Assembly (NCBI GenBank): GCA_933228675.1
Contig: OW121741.1
Span: 59,426,863-59,490,862, forward strand
DNA length: 64,000 nucleotides
Source: Stomorhina lunata
Lineage: Eukaryota > Arthropoda > Insecta > Diptera > Rhiniidae
Direction of reading: 5' to 3'
Both the position numbers and the translations under genes were made by a program. Shown in pieces: positions 35,202-46,562 of the stretch. Each line of letters starts with the position of its first letter. Positions within the stretch are counted from its first letter, which is position 1. The notes below the pieces were generated by a model. It did no database searches. It was not told where the DNA came from and saw only the letters and a list, made by a program, of their open reading frames with translations.

Positions 35202-38076
35202 CACAGTGGTTTACGGACGCTTTTTTTTGGAAATAATTCTGTAACTTTTGAACGACTGGAGATATTTGAATGAAATTTGACATGGTGATAGTCAAGGAGT
35301 ATTCGAGTTGGTTTTTAAAAGCACTGGTCCATGAGGGGTCGGGAGAGTGATTGATGGACCTTCAAAGTTGGTCACCTCGGGTGTTCGACTTTATTACTTA
35401 AATGTGTAGGTTATCTCCTTTGGATTTCGAGATGTTTGGGTAAAAAGGAATTTTTAGGTTGATTTTTTACCTCTTTTTTTAAGCTTTTTTTGATCTGGTG
35501 GACGCATCTGAGGACCAAAAATTTTTTAAGAATATTCTTTAAATTTGTAATAAAATTCTGAATAATTTTTGTGCAAGTTAGTTATAGATATCTTCTTTTG
35601 TTTAAAAGTTAAAAATATTCAAAGTTGAAACTTACAAAAAATTTCGCTTTTTTTTAGTTTTTCCCCAAAAGATAGCTATATTTTTTCACTAATAAAAAAA
35701 TATTTTCTTAAGAAACATAAAAAGATTTTTGAAGTTTTTAAAAGAAAACATAATGAGAATGCGTATAAAACAAATTTCTTGCTAATTGGACTTTTGGTCC
35801 TCGCACATGCCCTCTCCAAAAAATGGCAATTTGTAAAAAAAATATTAGTTTAAACAAAAATTTCTCAAAAGGCAAAGCACCGATTTGAAAAAAATTATAA
35901 TGTTCATATTTTCCAATATATCTGTTATTGATTAGAAAAGTTTTTTCTGAAACGCGCTGCAAATAGAGACAGTGTTGCCATATTTGTAAAAAAACTCATT
36001 TTTTGAAACCCCTTTTTCCCCAGTTGGGAATTGGGGAATTTTTAAGTTAAAATTGGGAATTTTTTTTAGTCTATTGCTTTTAGATCTTTCATTGTAATAT
36101 CTTTATCCATGTCATTTCCACAGAATATCAAAGATTAAAAATATTTTCCTTAAAAAAGCAGAAAAACAATTTTTTTTGTTTTACGATACAAAGTGTAAAA
36201 AAAGTAACGCACTTAAAAAAAACTTTTACTTAGTGCTAATCTGCTAGTCTTTCCCGATCTAATGATACTAAACATGTATATAAAGCATCAAATCTTCTCC
36301 CACTTGGTGAACTGACAGAAGAGGCCCAGGAAGCGCGGAATTCAGATTGCAAGTATATCCAACTATTTAATACCAGAAAATGCTCAAGAAAATCGCAAAA
36401 TCAGGATCTAATAAATTATCTCTTGTTGTCTTCTGATCCTGCTCTATCAACGATAAGAAAGAAATGGTGGAGCAGTTATACAAAAACTTCTAAAAACGAA
36501 CACCTGGAAGAGGTTCTTGATATAATAGATTGTACTGATTATTTTACTGAAAATAAAAATTAAGTAAATAACTACTTTTATATAAATATGTAATAAAAAC
36601 TGTAAGTTTAAACTTTAACTACAAATACTTCAATAAAATGTATTTCACCTTTTAATATAAGTACAAATTATTTACATTTTGATATTTCATAAATCCTCAT
36701 GATATTTTCTTTAAAAAATTAAAAAATTTTTGTTTATTAGCGAAGGATCATTGTCATCTTATAGTGAAATATTTGAGTATGATTATTAATTTTATATGCA
36801 CAAATTCATCACTTATATTTAAATAAACAGTGTAAAAATGGTACGGGGGCCAAAGTTTTCAGAGTTTTTTAAGACTCGGTATTAATGCTTTATATACATG
36901 TTTAGTATCAGTAGATTGGGAAAGACTAGCAGATTAGCACTAAGTGAAAGTTTTTTTAAGTGCGTTACTTTTTTTACACTTTGTATCGTAAAACAAAAAA
37001 AAAATTGTTTTTCTGCTTTTTTAAGGAAAATATTTTTAATCTTTGATATTCTGTGGAAATGACATGGATAAAGATATTACAATGAAATTTTGTAGTAATG
37101 TAGACCAATAAGATCTAAAAGCAATAGACTAAAAAAAATTCCCAATTTTAACTTAAAAATTCCCCAATTCCCAACTGGGGAAAAAGGGGTTTCAAAAAAT
37201 GAGTTTTTTTACAAATATGGCAACACTGTCTCTATTTGCAGCGCGTTTCAGAAAAAACTTTTCTAATCAATAACAGATATATTGGAAAATATGAACATTA
37301 TAATTTTTTTCAAATCGGTGCTTTGCCTTTTGAGAAATTTTTGTTTAAACTATTTTTTTTTACAAATTGCCATTTTTTGGAGAGGGCATGTGCGAGGACC
37401 AAAAGTCCAATTAGCAAGAAATTTGTTTTATACGCATTCTCATTATGTTTTCTTTGAAAACCTTAAAAAATCTTTTTATGTTTCTTAAGAAAATATTTTT
37501 TTATTAGTGAAAAAATATAGCTATCTTTTGGGGAAAAACTAAAAAAAAGCGAAATTTTTTGTAAGTTTCAACTTTGAATATTTTTAACTTTTAAACAAAA
37601 GAAGATATCTGTAACTAACTTGCACAAAAATTATTCAGAATTTTATTACAAATTTAAAGAATATTCTTAAAAAATTTTTGGTCCTCACATGCGTCCACCA
37701 GATCAAAAAAAGCTTAAAAAAAGAGGTAAATAATCAACCTAAAAATTCCTTTTTACCCAAATATCTCGAAATCCAAAGGAGATAACCTACACATTTCGTA
37801 TTTTTTGTAGATCTTCTCAAGGACAACTTAAGTTTAAAATTTCTTTTCAATCCATACATAAATGGATTTATGGCGAATTTTTAAAAAAGTCGAACACCCG
37901 AGGTGACCAACTTTGAAGGTCCATCAATCACTCTCCCGACCCTTCATGGACCAGTGCTTTTAAAAACCAACTCGAATACTCCTTGACTACCACCATGTCA
38001 AATTTCATTCAAATATCTCCAGTCGTTCAAAAGTTACAGAATTATTTCCAAAAAAAAGCGTCCGTAAACCACTGTG
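35202..38076 (+). mobile_element. RAG1/Transib-type palindromic transposon RTN-2a (2875 bp)
   Basis: A perfect 5-bp duplication TGTCG flanks it (35,197-35,201 and 38,077-38,081). Both ends begin CACAGTGGTTTACGGACGC, so the first seven bases equal the V(D)J heptamer. The arms are very long inverted repeats (35,202-36,288 and 36,886-38,076). The left arm has lost about 110 bp near 35,393. The ~600-bp loop encodes a transposase C-terminus. It is non-autonomous as it stands. Confidence 0.88.
36303..36563 (+). pseudogene. RAG1/Transib-like transposase C-terminal fragment in RTN-2a
   Basis: An 86-codon open stretch ends in TAA at 36,561-36,563. It begins LGELTEEAQEARNSDCKY, then NTRKCSRKSQNQDLINYLLL, and continues to DYFTENKN. 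It aligns position by position with 21,612-21,730 of the RTN-1 transposase (LSEEAQEKRNKD, STRKTSR, TNEDLFHILL) and so with the RAG1 helix carrying the last catalytic Glu. It has no start and no other catalytic part. The frame is clean, in contrast to the RTN-1 copy. Confidence 0.78.
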
Positions 38077-38520
38077 TGTCGGTATGTCATCTAAAAGCTC
38101 ATCAAACTTGATTTCAGCATACCAAAATATCATATCTTACGTAACTGTTGTTGCCAAAAGTCTAATCTAAGCAGGTCCGCTAAATATTCTCATTAAAGCA
38201 ACCATTTAATCGGTCCTCTAATTTTAAAGATATATGCATTTAAATACGACCTCTCTCAAGGTGCGAAATGTAACAATGTTGTATAATTTCTGAAATTGTG
38301 TGTATTTCAATCTACCTCCAAAATGTAGACTCAATATAAAACAAGGTTATTCACTAATTAAAGTATTATTCATATATCGCCTAAAAATTAAATGTATGAG
38401 GCGTGCTAATTATCAAGATTTTAAACTTTTTCAGAATCGAAAATCAATATACATATATTAGTATTTTTGTAGAATTCACCTAAATCAGTCTTCAGAAACA
38501 TACATACTTGTTTTGTTACA

Positions 38521-39292
38521 GTACCTTTGACACTCATAAGCTTAGAGTTTGATTAAGTTATCACCTACTGTTGGTAGGGCATGTGCAAGTGGAAGATTAA
38601 AATAATCTCTTATTTTAATTGATGGGGAGACTATAAAAGTGGACTTATTTTTCCATTATGAGTATCAGTCAGGACATTATTGATTGCAGCCTCTATTCTC
38701 TGTAGGTTTATTGCTGTTAATGAGGGTTGAGTTGACAGGAGTCCAACAAGTTGAGAGTTACTTAGTTGGGAAGATTCCTTAGCAACTTCATTTTTGTTTT
38801 GCTCAACCTTTTCTAAAAAATTAATTCCTTATCTTGCAGTAATTCGTGTTTGATTTGCTTAAAGTTGTTCACGAAAATATTGCACATCGCGTGTTGTTGC
38901 ATTACAGGACACAGTTGCTGCAAGGTTTGCAAGCCTGCTGACAAGGATTTTATTTCTGACACAAAAGGCATTAAGTCATAGTATACTAACATTTTCCATT
39001 CTGCTATATTCAGTTTTACCGTTACTATTCCTTCAAAATAAAGCCCCGGGTCGTTCTGAAATTGTGTAACTCACAAGTTATTGCACAAAGCAACAAGCAT
39101 TAGGAGAAGTGTAAGTAATAACGATAGAATTATCGGGTTAGTTGACGCCTTGAATCTTTTTGTTGGAATGGTATCCTTTTCATCTTTTCTGGACAACGAT
39201 CGTTCTAGTGTTGGCTTTATTTCTGTTGGGATTTCCTTTTCATCTTCTGGAAATAGTGGAGCCAGTCTATGAATGGGTCGCTTAAATTTCAA
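38521..39292 (-). pseudogene. BEL-1 env-like ORF, N-terminal part
   Basis: Begins at 39,292 (MKFKRPIHRLAPLFPEDE), overlapping the end of pol by 11 bp. It carries a strong hydrophobic segment (PIILSLLLTLLLMLVALC, about 39,075-39,135) that could be a signal/anchor. An in-frame stop follows at 39,071-39,073, but a continuation with DPGLYFEGIVTVKL and further env-like text runs toward 38,520. The context (after integrase, before the 3' LTR) and the hydrophobic layout support an envelope-like role. It is broken by the stop, by further frame slips and by the insertion. Confidence 0.6.
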
Positions 39293-40638
39293 CCACTCTT
39301 ACAGCACCGTCATCCCCAGTGAACACATTTAGAATTCTCCCTAGTGGCCACTTCATTGTGGGTAGGTTATCCTCTTTGAATATTACCATATTTCCTACTA
39401 TAATATTATTTATTTTTTGCTTCCATTTGTGACGTTGCAATGTTGCATTTTTTGGAGAGGGCATGTGCGAGGGCCAAAAGTCCAATTAGCAAGAAATTTG
39501 TTTTTTACGCATTCTCAATTTGTTTTTTTTTTGAAAATTATAAAAATCTTTTTATGTTTCTTAAGAAAATATTTTTTTATTAGTGAAAAATATAGCTATA
39601 TTTTAGGGAAAAACTCAAAAAAGCGATATTTTTTTTCAACTTTGAATATTTTTAACTTTTAAACGAAAGATATCTATAACTGACTTGCACAAAAATTATT
39701 TGGAATTTTATTACAAATTTAACGAATATTCTTAAAAAATTTTTGGTCCTCAGATGCGTCCACCAGATTAAAAAAAGCTTTAAAAAATAGGTAAAAAGCA
39801 ACCCAAATATCTCGAAACTCAAAGGAGATAACCTACACATGTAAGTGTATTTTTTGTAGATCTTCTCAAGGACAACTTAAGTTTAAAATTTCTTTTCAAT
39901 CCATCCATAAATGGATTTTTGGCGAATTTTTAAAAAAGTCAAACACCCGAGGTGACTAACATTGAAGGTCCATCATTCACTCTCCCGACCCCTCATGGAC
40001 CAGTGCTTTTGAAAACCAACTCAAATACTATCTATATCTCTAGTCGTTCAAAAGTTACAGAATTATTTCCAAAAAAAAACGTCCGTAAACCACTGTGCGT
40101 TGTTGGAGTTCATGTAAGTATTCTGTCGACCACCTTTTCCAGAATTGGTGTTTTATGTGAGAAACTAACTTCCAGTGTGATATGCTAGATTTCTTAACAG
40201 TTTCTGCTCTGCTATCTACTTGTGAGTTGAGCGCTTCACCGATTAGAAAATGACCTGGTGTCAGTGCTTCAAGACTATCTGGATCGTTTGATAGTGGAGT
40301 GAGAGGCCGAGAATTTAAAATGGCTTCGATTTCTATGATAATTGTCTCTAATTCTTCATGGGTAAATGCTTCAGTTGACACACAATGTACCAAGAGTTGT
40401 TTTGCGGACTTCACTGCAGCTTCCCATAAACCTCTGAAATGTGGTGCTCTTGGTGGGATAAAATTAAATTGTATGCCTTTAGAGCTGGAAGCTGAATTGA
40501 TTACCTTTTGTGTATTGTCTGAATATATGTTTTCAGATAATTCCGCTAAAGTATTTCTTGCTCCTACAAAGTTGGTGGCATTATCACAGTATATATTCTG
40601 ACAGTGTCCACGACGAGCAATAAATCGTTTAAGAGCTC
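39282..40638 (-). pseudogene. BEL-1 integrase C-terminal half, split by a 660-bp insertion
   Basis: The minus-strand frame 40,638-40,098 carries the end of the integrase core and the BEL-specific C-terminal domain (ILNSRPLTPLSND, EALTPGHFLIGE, HQFWKRWSTEYL). It resumes at 39,437-39,282 (NNIIVGNMVIFKEDNLP, KWPLGRI) and ends in VRVVEI. Bases 39,438-40,097 are foreign, and dropping them with one 5-bp duplication makes the frame continuous. The upstream half of the domain is at 50,016-50,678, beyond BEL-2. Confidence 0.85.
39438..40097 (+). mobile_element. RTN-2 deletion derivative (660 bp) in BEL-1 integrase
   Basis: Flanked by CGTTG at 39,433-39,437 and 40,098-40,102. The right end is the RTN-2 terminus (CGTCCGTAAACCACTGTG, ending 40,097) and the body matches the right arm of RTN-2a (37,370-38,076). 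The left end lacks the terminal arm and starts CAATGTTGCATTTTTTGG. It is therefore a one-armed internal deletion still bounded by a duplication. Confidence 0.8.
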
Positions 40639-40791
40639 TGTTGCCGCCACTGGCAAAACCGCTTAAATAATTAGCTCTTTTACTTAGCCTTATTTAAAAT
40701 CTATCTAATCATTTTTCGAAATGTCAAAATTATCCGTTCGGAGTAAAGGCTTTGCGCGCTAGACATAGCTCCTCCATTTTATTTTAATTTT
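40639..40791 (+). repeat. BEL-2 5' LTR, first 153 bp only
   Basis: Matches the start of the right LTR (49,578-49,730), then stops at a T-run where the non-LTR element begins. The remaining ~280 bp of this LTR and the primer site are not found after the non-LTR element, so they seem to have been deleted. Confidence 0.88.
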
Positions 40792-40799
40792 TTTTTTCC

Positions 40800-42236
40800 G
40801 TGTACGCTCACATTTGTCACTATAAGCCGAATGTTCTCGCCTTATGTGACACCCAGGTATATGAAAATACTGATCCACAAGATTTTCAAATACCTGGGTA
40901 TCACCTTCTATCCCTTTTCGCTTTCCACCGGGGCCTTTGCGTGTATATAAGCAATGAGGTCGCATACCAGTGCTTGCAACCCTTAGGCACATTTGATGCC
41001 GAATTTAGCTGCCTTTGGGTGAAATTAAGAATCCGGACGCATCATCTACATTTCGGGTTTTAATACAGAAGCCCAAACGCGGGAAGGGACCTAACAGTAT
41101 CCAGCTTCGACGCCCTTTCCGACTCTATAACATCAATTCTTGAGAGTTGCCCAACTAGTGAAATTGTTATCGCTGGGGACTTCAACGTCCATAACTCTTC
41201 ATGGCTTCGCCATTCGAGTCATGTCACTCCGGAAGGGCGATACGCTGAACTGTTTGCTGCCCATAACCATCTCGAGCAACTGGTGAACGAGCCGACTCAT
41301 ATCCCCTGTGTAGCAGGGCACCACCTTAATACCCTGGATCTCTTTCTATCATCACATCCTGAAAAATACGCTATTGACATTCTTGCACCTCTCGGAAATT
41401 CCGAACATAGTGTCGTCTCCGCTGCTTTTCCTCTCGACAGCCTAAAAAACACTCTACCTGCAATCCAAAAGCGTTTAGTTTTTATCTATGGAAAAGCAGA
41501 TTGGGTCCAGCTTAATGAGTTCTTTCAGAATTTTAACTGGAGCCTCTGCTTTTTAGACGACAATATTGATGCCATGTCCAAAATGGTTGTAAACATTATA
41601 ATGATGGGCATTAAAAGATTCATACATAAAACTTGGTTTAATAGGACGTGCGGGGCTGCAGTTCGAAAAAGAGAAGCCGCATTTAGAATTTGGCGCAGAA
41701 ACAAAAACAACACCACTGATTTACTTCGCAAAAAAGCTAGATCCGCATGTGCCAAAGTACTGAGCCGCGAAAAGGCTCTCTATGAGCAACGTTTTCGCAG
41801 TAAAGTTCTTACTGCTCCGAGGGGCAGTAAAAGTTTTTTGTCATTCGTTAAGAGAGTAAAAGTTCATAGCAGTTCATCGATTCCTACTCTCTTAAAAGAC
41901 GACCAAATCTTTACTGACCCGACTGACAAAGCTAATATTTTGGCCGAATTGTTTGCAAAAAATTCGCACCTACCTGATACCAATCAACTACTACCAGAAC
42001 TGCAGAGAGTATCGGTATCTATGCCAGCAATTTTCTTTCGAGTCCGCGCAGTCAAAAGTGTTTTATCAAGTTTAAATACAAATAAATCTCCTGGTCCAGA
42101 TGGCATTCCAGCATTGGTCTTAAAACATTGCTCTTCATCTCTAGCGCGCCCATTAGCCAAACTTTTTAGTATATTATACCATTCTGGAAAATTTCCCATG
42201 TGCTGGAAATGTAACTCCCATTCCCAAAAAGGGTGA
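40800..42236 (+). pseudogene. Non-LTR copy C: endonuclease and RT N-terminus, frameshifted
   Basis: Pieces 40,800-41,063 and 41,283-42,236, plus the stretch between, belong to one original ORF2. The first has KPNVLALCDTQVYEN and GLCVYIS (early endonuclease motifs). The bridge contains IVIAGDFNVHNSSW (catalytic region). The third has TLDLFLSS and GNSEHSVVSA (end of endonuclease), then SSLNTNKSPGPDGIPALV (RT start). Frame breaks lie near 41,060 and 42,205. The N-terminal ~50 residues of the endonuclease and all of ORF1 are missing. Confidence 0.85.
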
Positions 42237-42294
42237 CTCAAACAACCCTGAAAACTACCGCCCAATAGCAATTTGTTCCGCGCTATCTAAGGAA

Positions 42295-43602
42295 ATGGAG
42301 AGTATGGTTAACTACCATTTGGTTAACTATTTGGAGTCAAACAATCTACTAAGCGACCGCCAGTATGGGTTTCGTAGCGGACGCTCTACGGGAGACTTAC
42401 TAGCTTTTCTATCAGAAAAATGGTGCCGTTCAATTCACCGTTTCGGCGAAAGTAAAGTTGTGGCTTTAGATATTTCCAAAGCGTTCGATAGAGTGTGGCA
42501 TGATGCACTTTTATCCAAACTCAATGCTTTTGGTGTCGGTAATAAATTCAGCCGATTTATAGGGAGCTTCCTCAGAGATCGCTCTATAAGAGTGATGATA
42601 GATGGCATATCGTCCAAAGAGTTCATAATTAACTCAGGGGTACCGCAAGGCTCAGTTCTTTCTCCTACACTTTTTCTTATATTTCTAAATGACCTTCTAT
42701 GTCAAACTTCAAATCCTATCTACTCTTTTGCAGATGACAGCAACATATGTCATTCGTACTCATTCAGTCATAGACCAAGTCTCTCTGAGATTGCAGTCAG
42801 TAGACAAAACATGAACGATACGTTAAATGCGGACCTTATTTCAATATCTGAATGGGGTCGTCTAAACAGGGTGGATTTCAATGCAAATAAAAAACCATTT
42901 TGTATGTTAACACATAAACGCACAACTGATAATGTTGCTTCATCTGTAACCATGGGTGGTATAAATATCGAGGAATCAGAAGCTCTTGATGTTCTTGGCA
43001 TGAAAATACAGTGCGATGTCCGCTGGACTCAACACATCTTTCATGTGTCAAAAGAAGCACTCAAGTGCCTTGGTTTCTTGAAACGGTGTAAGAAATACTT
43101 CACTCCATCTGATCTCCTTAATATTTATACCACTTACATTCGGCCCAAAATGGAATACAACTCTCATGTATGGACCGGTGCTTCAAAGTCTATTTTGGAG
43201 CTTCTCGACCGCGTACAGGAGAGAGCGAAGGTGCTTATCGGTGACAGTAGGGTAGCCAATTCTGTTGATTCACTGGAGCATCGTCGCAATGTGTGTTGCG
43301 TTTCACTGTTCTATCGTTATTATAATGGTAAATGCTCTAATGAAATTAGGGAACTTGTTCCTGAAACACGCTCATTTTTACGTAATACTCGCACCTCAAC
43401 TAGAGCTCATCCATTTGTAGTCGACTGTCCAATGAATCGCACAACACACTACAGGGAAAACTCATTTTTTAGTCGAACACTTCGTATATGGAATAAACTC
43501 CCAGCAGAAATATTTCCCCCCAGTTATAATATAAAAAAGTTTAAATCAAATATCCACAAACACTACTCCCTCTATCCTCCTTCCCATAACCTATTTTCCT
43601 AA
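42295..43602 (+). CDS. Non-LTR copy C: reverse transcriptase frame (435 aa)
   Basis: A long clean frame from an internal ATG to TAA at 43,600. Motifs: DRQYGFRSGRSTGDLLAF, ALDISKAFDRVWHDALL, SGVPQGSVLSPTLFL and FADDSNI (catalytic pair), then the thumb and the C-terminal block (RENSFFSRTLRIWNKLP). Natural translation would start upstream, across the frameshift near 42,205, so this frame alone is not the real gene product. Its good condition suggests a fairly young insertion. I cannot name the clade with confidence. Confidence 0.85.
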   Translation: MESMVNYHLVNYLESNNLLSDRQYGFRSGRSTGDLLAFLSEKWCRSIHRFGESKVVALDISKAFDRVWHDALLSKLNAFGVGNKFSRFIGSFLRDRSIRVMIDGISSKEFIINSGVPQGSVLSPTLFLIFLNDLLCQTSNPIYSFADDSNICHSYSFSHRPSLSEIAVSRQNMNDTLNADLISISEWGRLNRVDFNANKKPFCMLTHKRTTDNVASSVTMGGINIEESEALDVLGMKIQCDVRWTQHIFHVSKEALKCLGFLKRCKKYFTPSDLLNIYTTYIRPKMEYNSHVWTGASKSILELLDRVQERAKVLIGDSRVANSVDSLEHRRNVCCVSLFYRYYNGKCSNEIRELVPETRSFLRNTRTSTRAHPFVVDCPMNRTTHYRENSFFSRTLRIWNKLPAEIFPPSYNIKKFKSNIHKHYSLYPPSHNLFS

Positions 43603-43789
43603 TTCCAATACAATGCGTTGCATATGAAGGGGCCATCCCCTGAGTGCTGGTCTTATAAATAAAAAAAAAAAAAAAAAAAAAAAACATTTTAAAATTCTTT
43701 TTGTGTTTTACACGTTTCCTATAAAATCAACAGACGAAGCTGAAGATTCGCCTAGAAGCGCCCTGCATTGCCAATCTCGCAATAAGTAC

Positions 43790-45170
43790 AAATGGAATTA
43801 GAAGGCCAACAAAAATATGATAAGTTGCACAAAATGCCAAAAAACCTATCATGTTTCATGCACAAATGCCACATCAGACCAAACATTAGCCCTAACTTTC
43901 AAATGTTTTGCTTGTAAGTGCCCTCCGGCAGAATCAGTTAAAAGCACCTTAAGTCGCTCTTCCAATAAATCAGCCAGAAGAGTACAATTAGAACTCCAAC
44001 GACTAGAAAAAGAGCGTACTGTTTCAATGGAATATATTTCCAAAAAATATAAAATAAATAATAAACCAACATGAACAGGAGGTCTACAGTGATGCCTCAT
44101 CCCATCATTCATTTTCTGTTCGCAGCTGGTTAAATGAACTTCCAAACCATTTTGATTCTGCAGAACAAGTCCAGTCTGATTTACCGGCAGCTCCTGAAAA
44201 TATAAATAAAAACAAAACAACCAAACAAGCAGCTCAGCTGCCTGAAGACACTGTTTATTTAAGCATGCCACCTTATATAAATAATGCATCTAACAATAAT
44301 AATTCAAGTGAAATTAATATGCCGCAAAAAAGTTCATACATTCTGCCGGACATAAGTAACGCTGCTACGATGTCGTCATCTGCACCCGCTGTATCAAGTT
44401 TTACTTCGGGACCCGCCACCACTAGTGGCTTTCAATCACGACAGCAACCTCACTATCAATCGGTCCCATTTGAACCACAAGTTTCAACAACTCACACAAC
44501 GGCTTGCCACATTCCACCAATAATTTCTAATGTGCATCATTTTAATCCTTGCCAAAACATGACGGCCCCCATTGGCCATTCAACACACTTTCAATTCCAA
44601 TGCACCGAACGCAACCACATCAAACAACACTTTAAGTGTACCACCGAATTTATTAACAAATTATAACCCAAACTTGAGTCAAGGTCAGCTTCAAGCACGT
44701 CAATCTTTGCCGAAAGAACTCCCTGCTTTCTCCGGCCAACCAGAAGAATGGCCCTTGTTTTCGTCCACATTTGAATGGTCCACTAAAATCTGTGGATTCA
44801 CGGAAGCCGAAAACCTCATAAGGTAACAAAAATCACTTACAGGAGAAGCATTAAAAAAAGTTCAACACGTACTAAATAGTACACCCATCCAATGTCAATT
44901 GGGTCATGTCAATTTTGAAGCTTTTGTACGGCCAACCAGAAAATATAGTAAACTCTATAAAAAAATCGAATTAAATTAACACCTCCAGTAGATGAAAATA
45001 ACTTACCTTCATTTACCACATTTGCAATTAACGTAAAGAGTTTAATTGCAACAATTGAAGCTTCCAATTTAAATAATGAAATCAATAATACTTCACTTCT
45101 CCAAGAATTAGTACAAAAATTACCACCATCTTTTCAATTACAATGGGGTACACAAAAATTACAGCTGTTA
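43790..45170 (+). pseudogene. BEL-2 gag, frameshifted
   Basis: Structural protein in three or more frames. The N-terminus (43,817-44,074) has a PHD-like finger (CTKCQKTYHVSCTN, FKCFACKC) and a coiled-coil-like basic stretch. A Ser/Thr/Pro/Asn-rich linker follows (44,096-44,666). A capsid-like part of the DUF1759 type is at 44,572-45,000 (LPAFSGQPEEWPLF, LTGEALKKVQHVL), with an in-frame TAA at 44,824. A further fragment leads to 45,170. PHD-like fingers at the N-terminus are known in some BEL/Pao Gags. Confidence 0.78.
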
Positions 45171-45191
45171 AATCAAAATAAAAATCCTAAC

Positions 45192-46562
45192 ATGTATGAA
45201 TTCTCCAATTGGATTTTTAACATTGGAATTTCTGCTACATGTATAACAGTTGAAAGCTCTTCCCATGTTAACAGACAAAAGTCCCACACTGTTAGTAACA
45301 GCAATAAAAAAGCTTTCGTTCATACTCATAATGAAGATCACCGAAAATGTTTTGTATGTAGCAACAACAATTGCAAATCAATTGCTACTTGTCAAAAATA
45401 TTTATCTCTTAATCGTGGATATAAATGGAATGTAATAAGAGAACACAAACTGTGTAGAATTTGTTTGTGTAAACATTTCGGAGAATGCAAGAAAAGAGTA
45501 CAATGTGGAGTGGAAGGGTGTCAATATTATCATCATTCTTCTTTACACCGACATTCTAATGAAGGGACAACAAATAACAACAATCAAGAGCCAAAGGTAA
45601 ACAATCCAAATAGTTTAACCAGAAGTGAAAATATTAATACACATAATTCTAAAGTGAAAGAAATTTTATTTAAAATAATACCAGTGACAATACATGGAAA
45701 AAATAAAGAAATAAAAACCTTCGCATTTATTGACGAAGGTTCCTCCATTAGTTTAATGGATAAAAAATTAATGGACGAATTAGAAATTTCTGGGACGACT
45801 AGCCCCCTATGGCTCAAGTGGACTGGAGGTATTGAAAGGTGTGAAAATAGTTCCAAAAAATTAACAATTCGTATTTCAGGCGACAACAACAACAAAAAGG
45901 TGCCGATTAATGTGTGTACTGTAAGTAAATTAGATTTACCCACACAGTCTCTGGATTATAAACAATTGGCAGACAAATTTCATCATTTAAGAAATTTGCC
46001 AATAAAAAGCTATAGTGATGCTGTGCCTAAGATACTTATTGGCCTCAACCATTTCAATTTGGGAATTTCTACAAATTTGAGGCAAGGTAGTCCTCATGAA
46101 CCTGTAGCAGTAAATACAAAGATTGGATGGATGATTTATGGAGCTATTTCTTCAAACGCAAAACCAAGTAAGCAATTTAATTACCATATTTGTGAGTGCA
46201 GTGAAAGTGATGAAGGGTTAGATGAACTAGTGAAGAGTTTTTATTCCCTGGATAGTTTAGGGATTTGTTGTAAAGATCCACTAGTTAGTAAAGGTGATGA
46301 GCGTGCCCTTAGTCTTTTAAAAAATTACACAAGACAAAGAGAAGACGGACATTTTGAGGTTCCTCTACTGTGGAAATGTGATATTTTGAGTTTACCCAAT
46401 AGCTATGATATGGCTGTAAGGCGTCTGCTATGTTTAGAGCGAAAATTATTGCATGATTCTGAACTTCTTAACATTTTTAAAAATACAATTGAAAAATACA
46501 CCTCCAAGGGTTATATACGAAAATTAAACCGTGAAGAATTATCGCACAGTGGTGATAAATAG
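45192..46562 (+). pseudogene. BEL-2 Cys-His knuckles, protease and RT N-terminus (456 aa frame)
   Basis: Domains in order: Cys-rich knuckles (CFVCSNNNCKS, CRICLCKHFGECKK, HHSSLHRH), then an aspartic-protease region of the DUF1758 type with FAFIDEGSSISLMDKK. The usual DxGS is DEGS here, which is normal for some BEL proteases. After a further ~200 residues the pol linker ends at SHSGDK and a stop at 46,560-46,562. Recognisable RT text continues in the same frame just after the stop, so the stop is a lesion. Confidence 0.83.

Larger units (their letters stand above)
33790..38520 (+). mobile_element. Fly repeat, copy 3, inside BEL-1 env and split by a RAG1-type transposon
   Basis: 33,790-35,196 has the interior signature (ACTCAGAATCGCC, GTCCGTCTGTCTG) and about four 330-360-bp units like copy 2. 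38,082-38,520 matches the distal part of copy 2 (30,130-30,420; for example TTTAAAGATATATGCATTTA). The terminal hairpins seen in copies 1 and 2 are absent, so it is truncated at both ends. The palindromic element at 35,202-38,076 lies inside it with its own 5-bp duplication. Confidence 0.72.
40792..43684 (+). mobile_element. Non-LTR retrotransposon, copy C (5'-truncated, poly-A tailed)
   Basis: It starts inside the endonuclease domain and ends in AATAAA plus a run of about 25 A's (43,658-43,684). The RT is nearly intact. It differs in sequence from copies A/B and from the fragment at 61.3-62.8 kb, so a third non-LTR family is present. No clear target duplication could be set in the AT-rich flank. 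Confidence 0.88.

Noticed and set aside
35738..35962. Small frame recurring at 35,738-35,962, 37,236-37,457, 57,872-58,123 and 60,362-60,580
   Set aside because: It recurs because it lies in the palindrome arms of RTN-2. It differs by frameshifts between copies and has no motif, so it is not a conserved gene.
46548..46556. CACAGTGGT inside BEL-2 pol
   Set aside because: It resembles the RTN-2 terminus, but the surrounding pol text is continuous and there is no inverted partner or duplication. Chance match.
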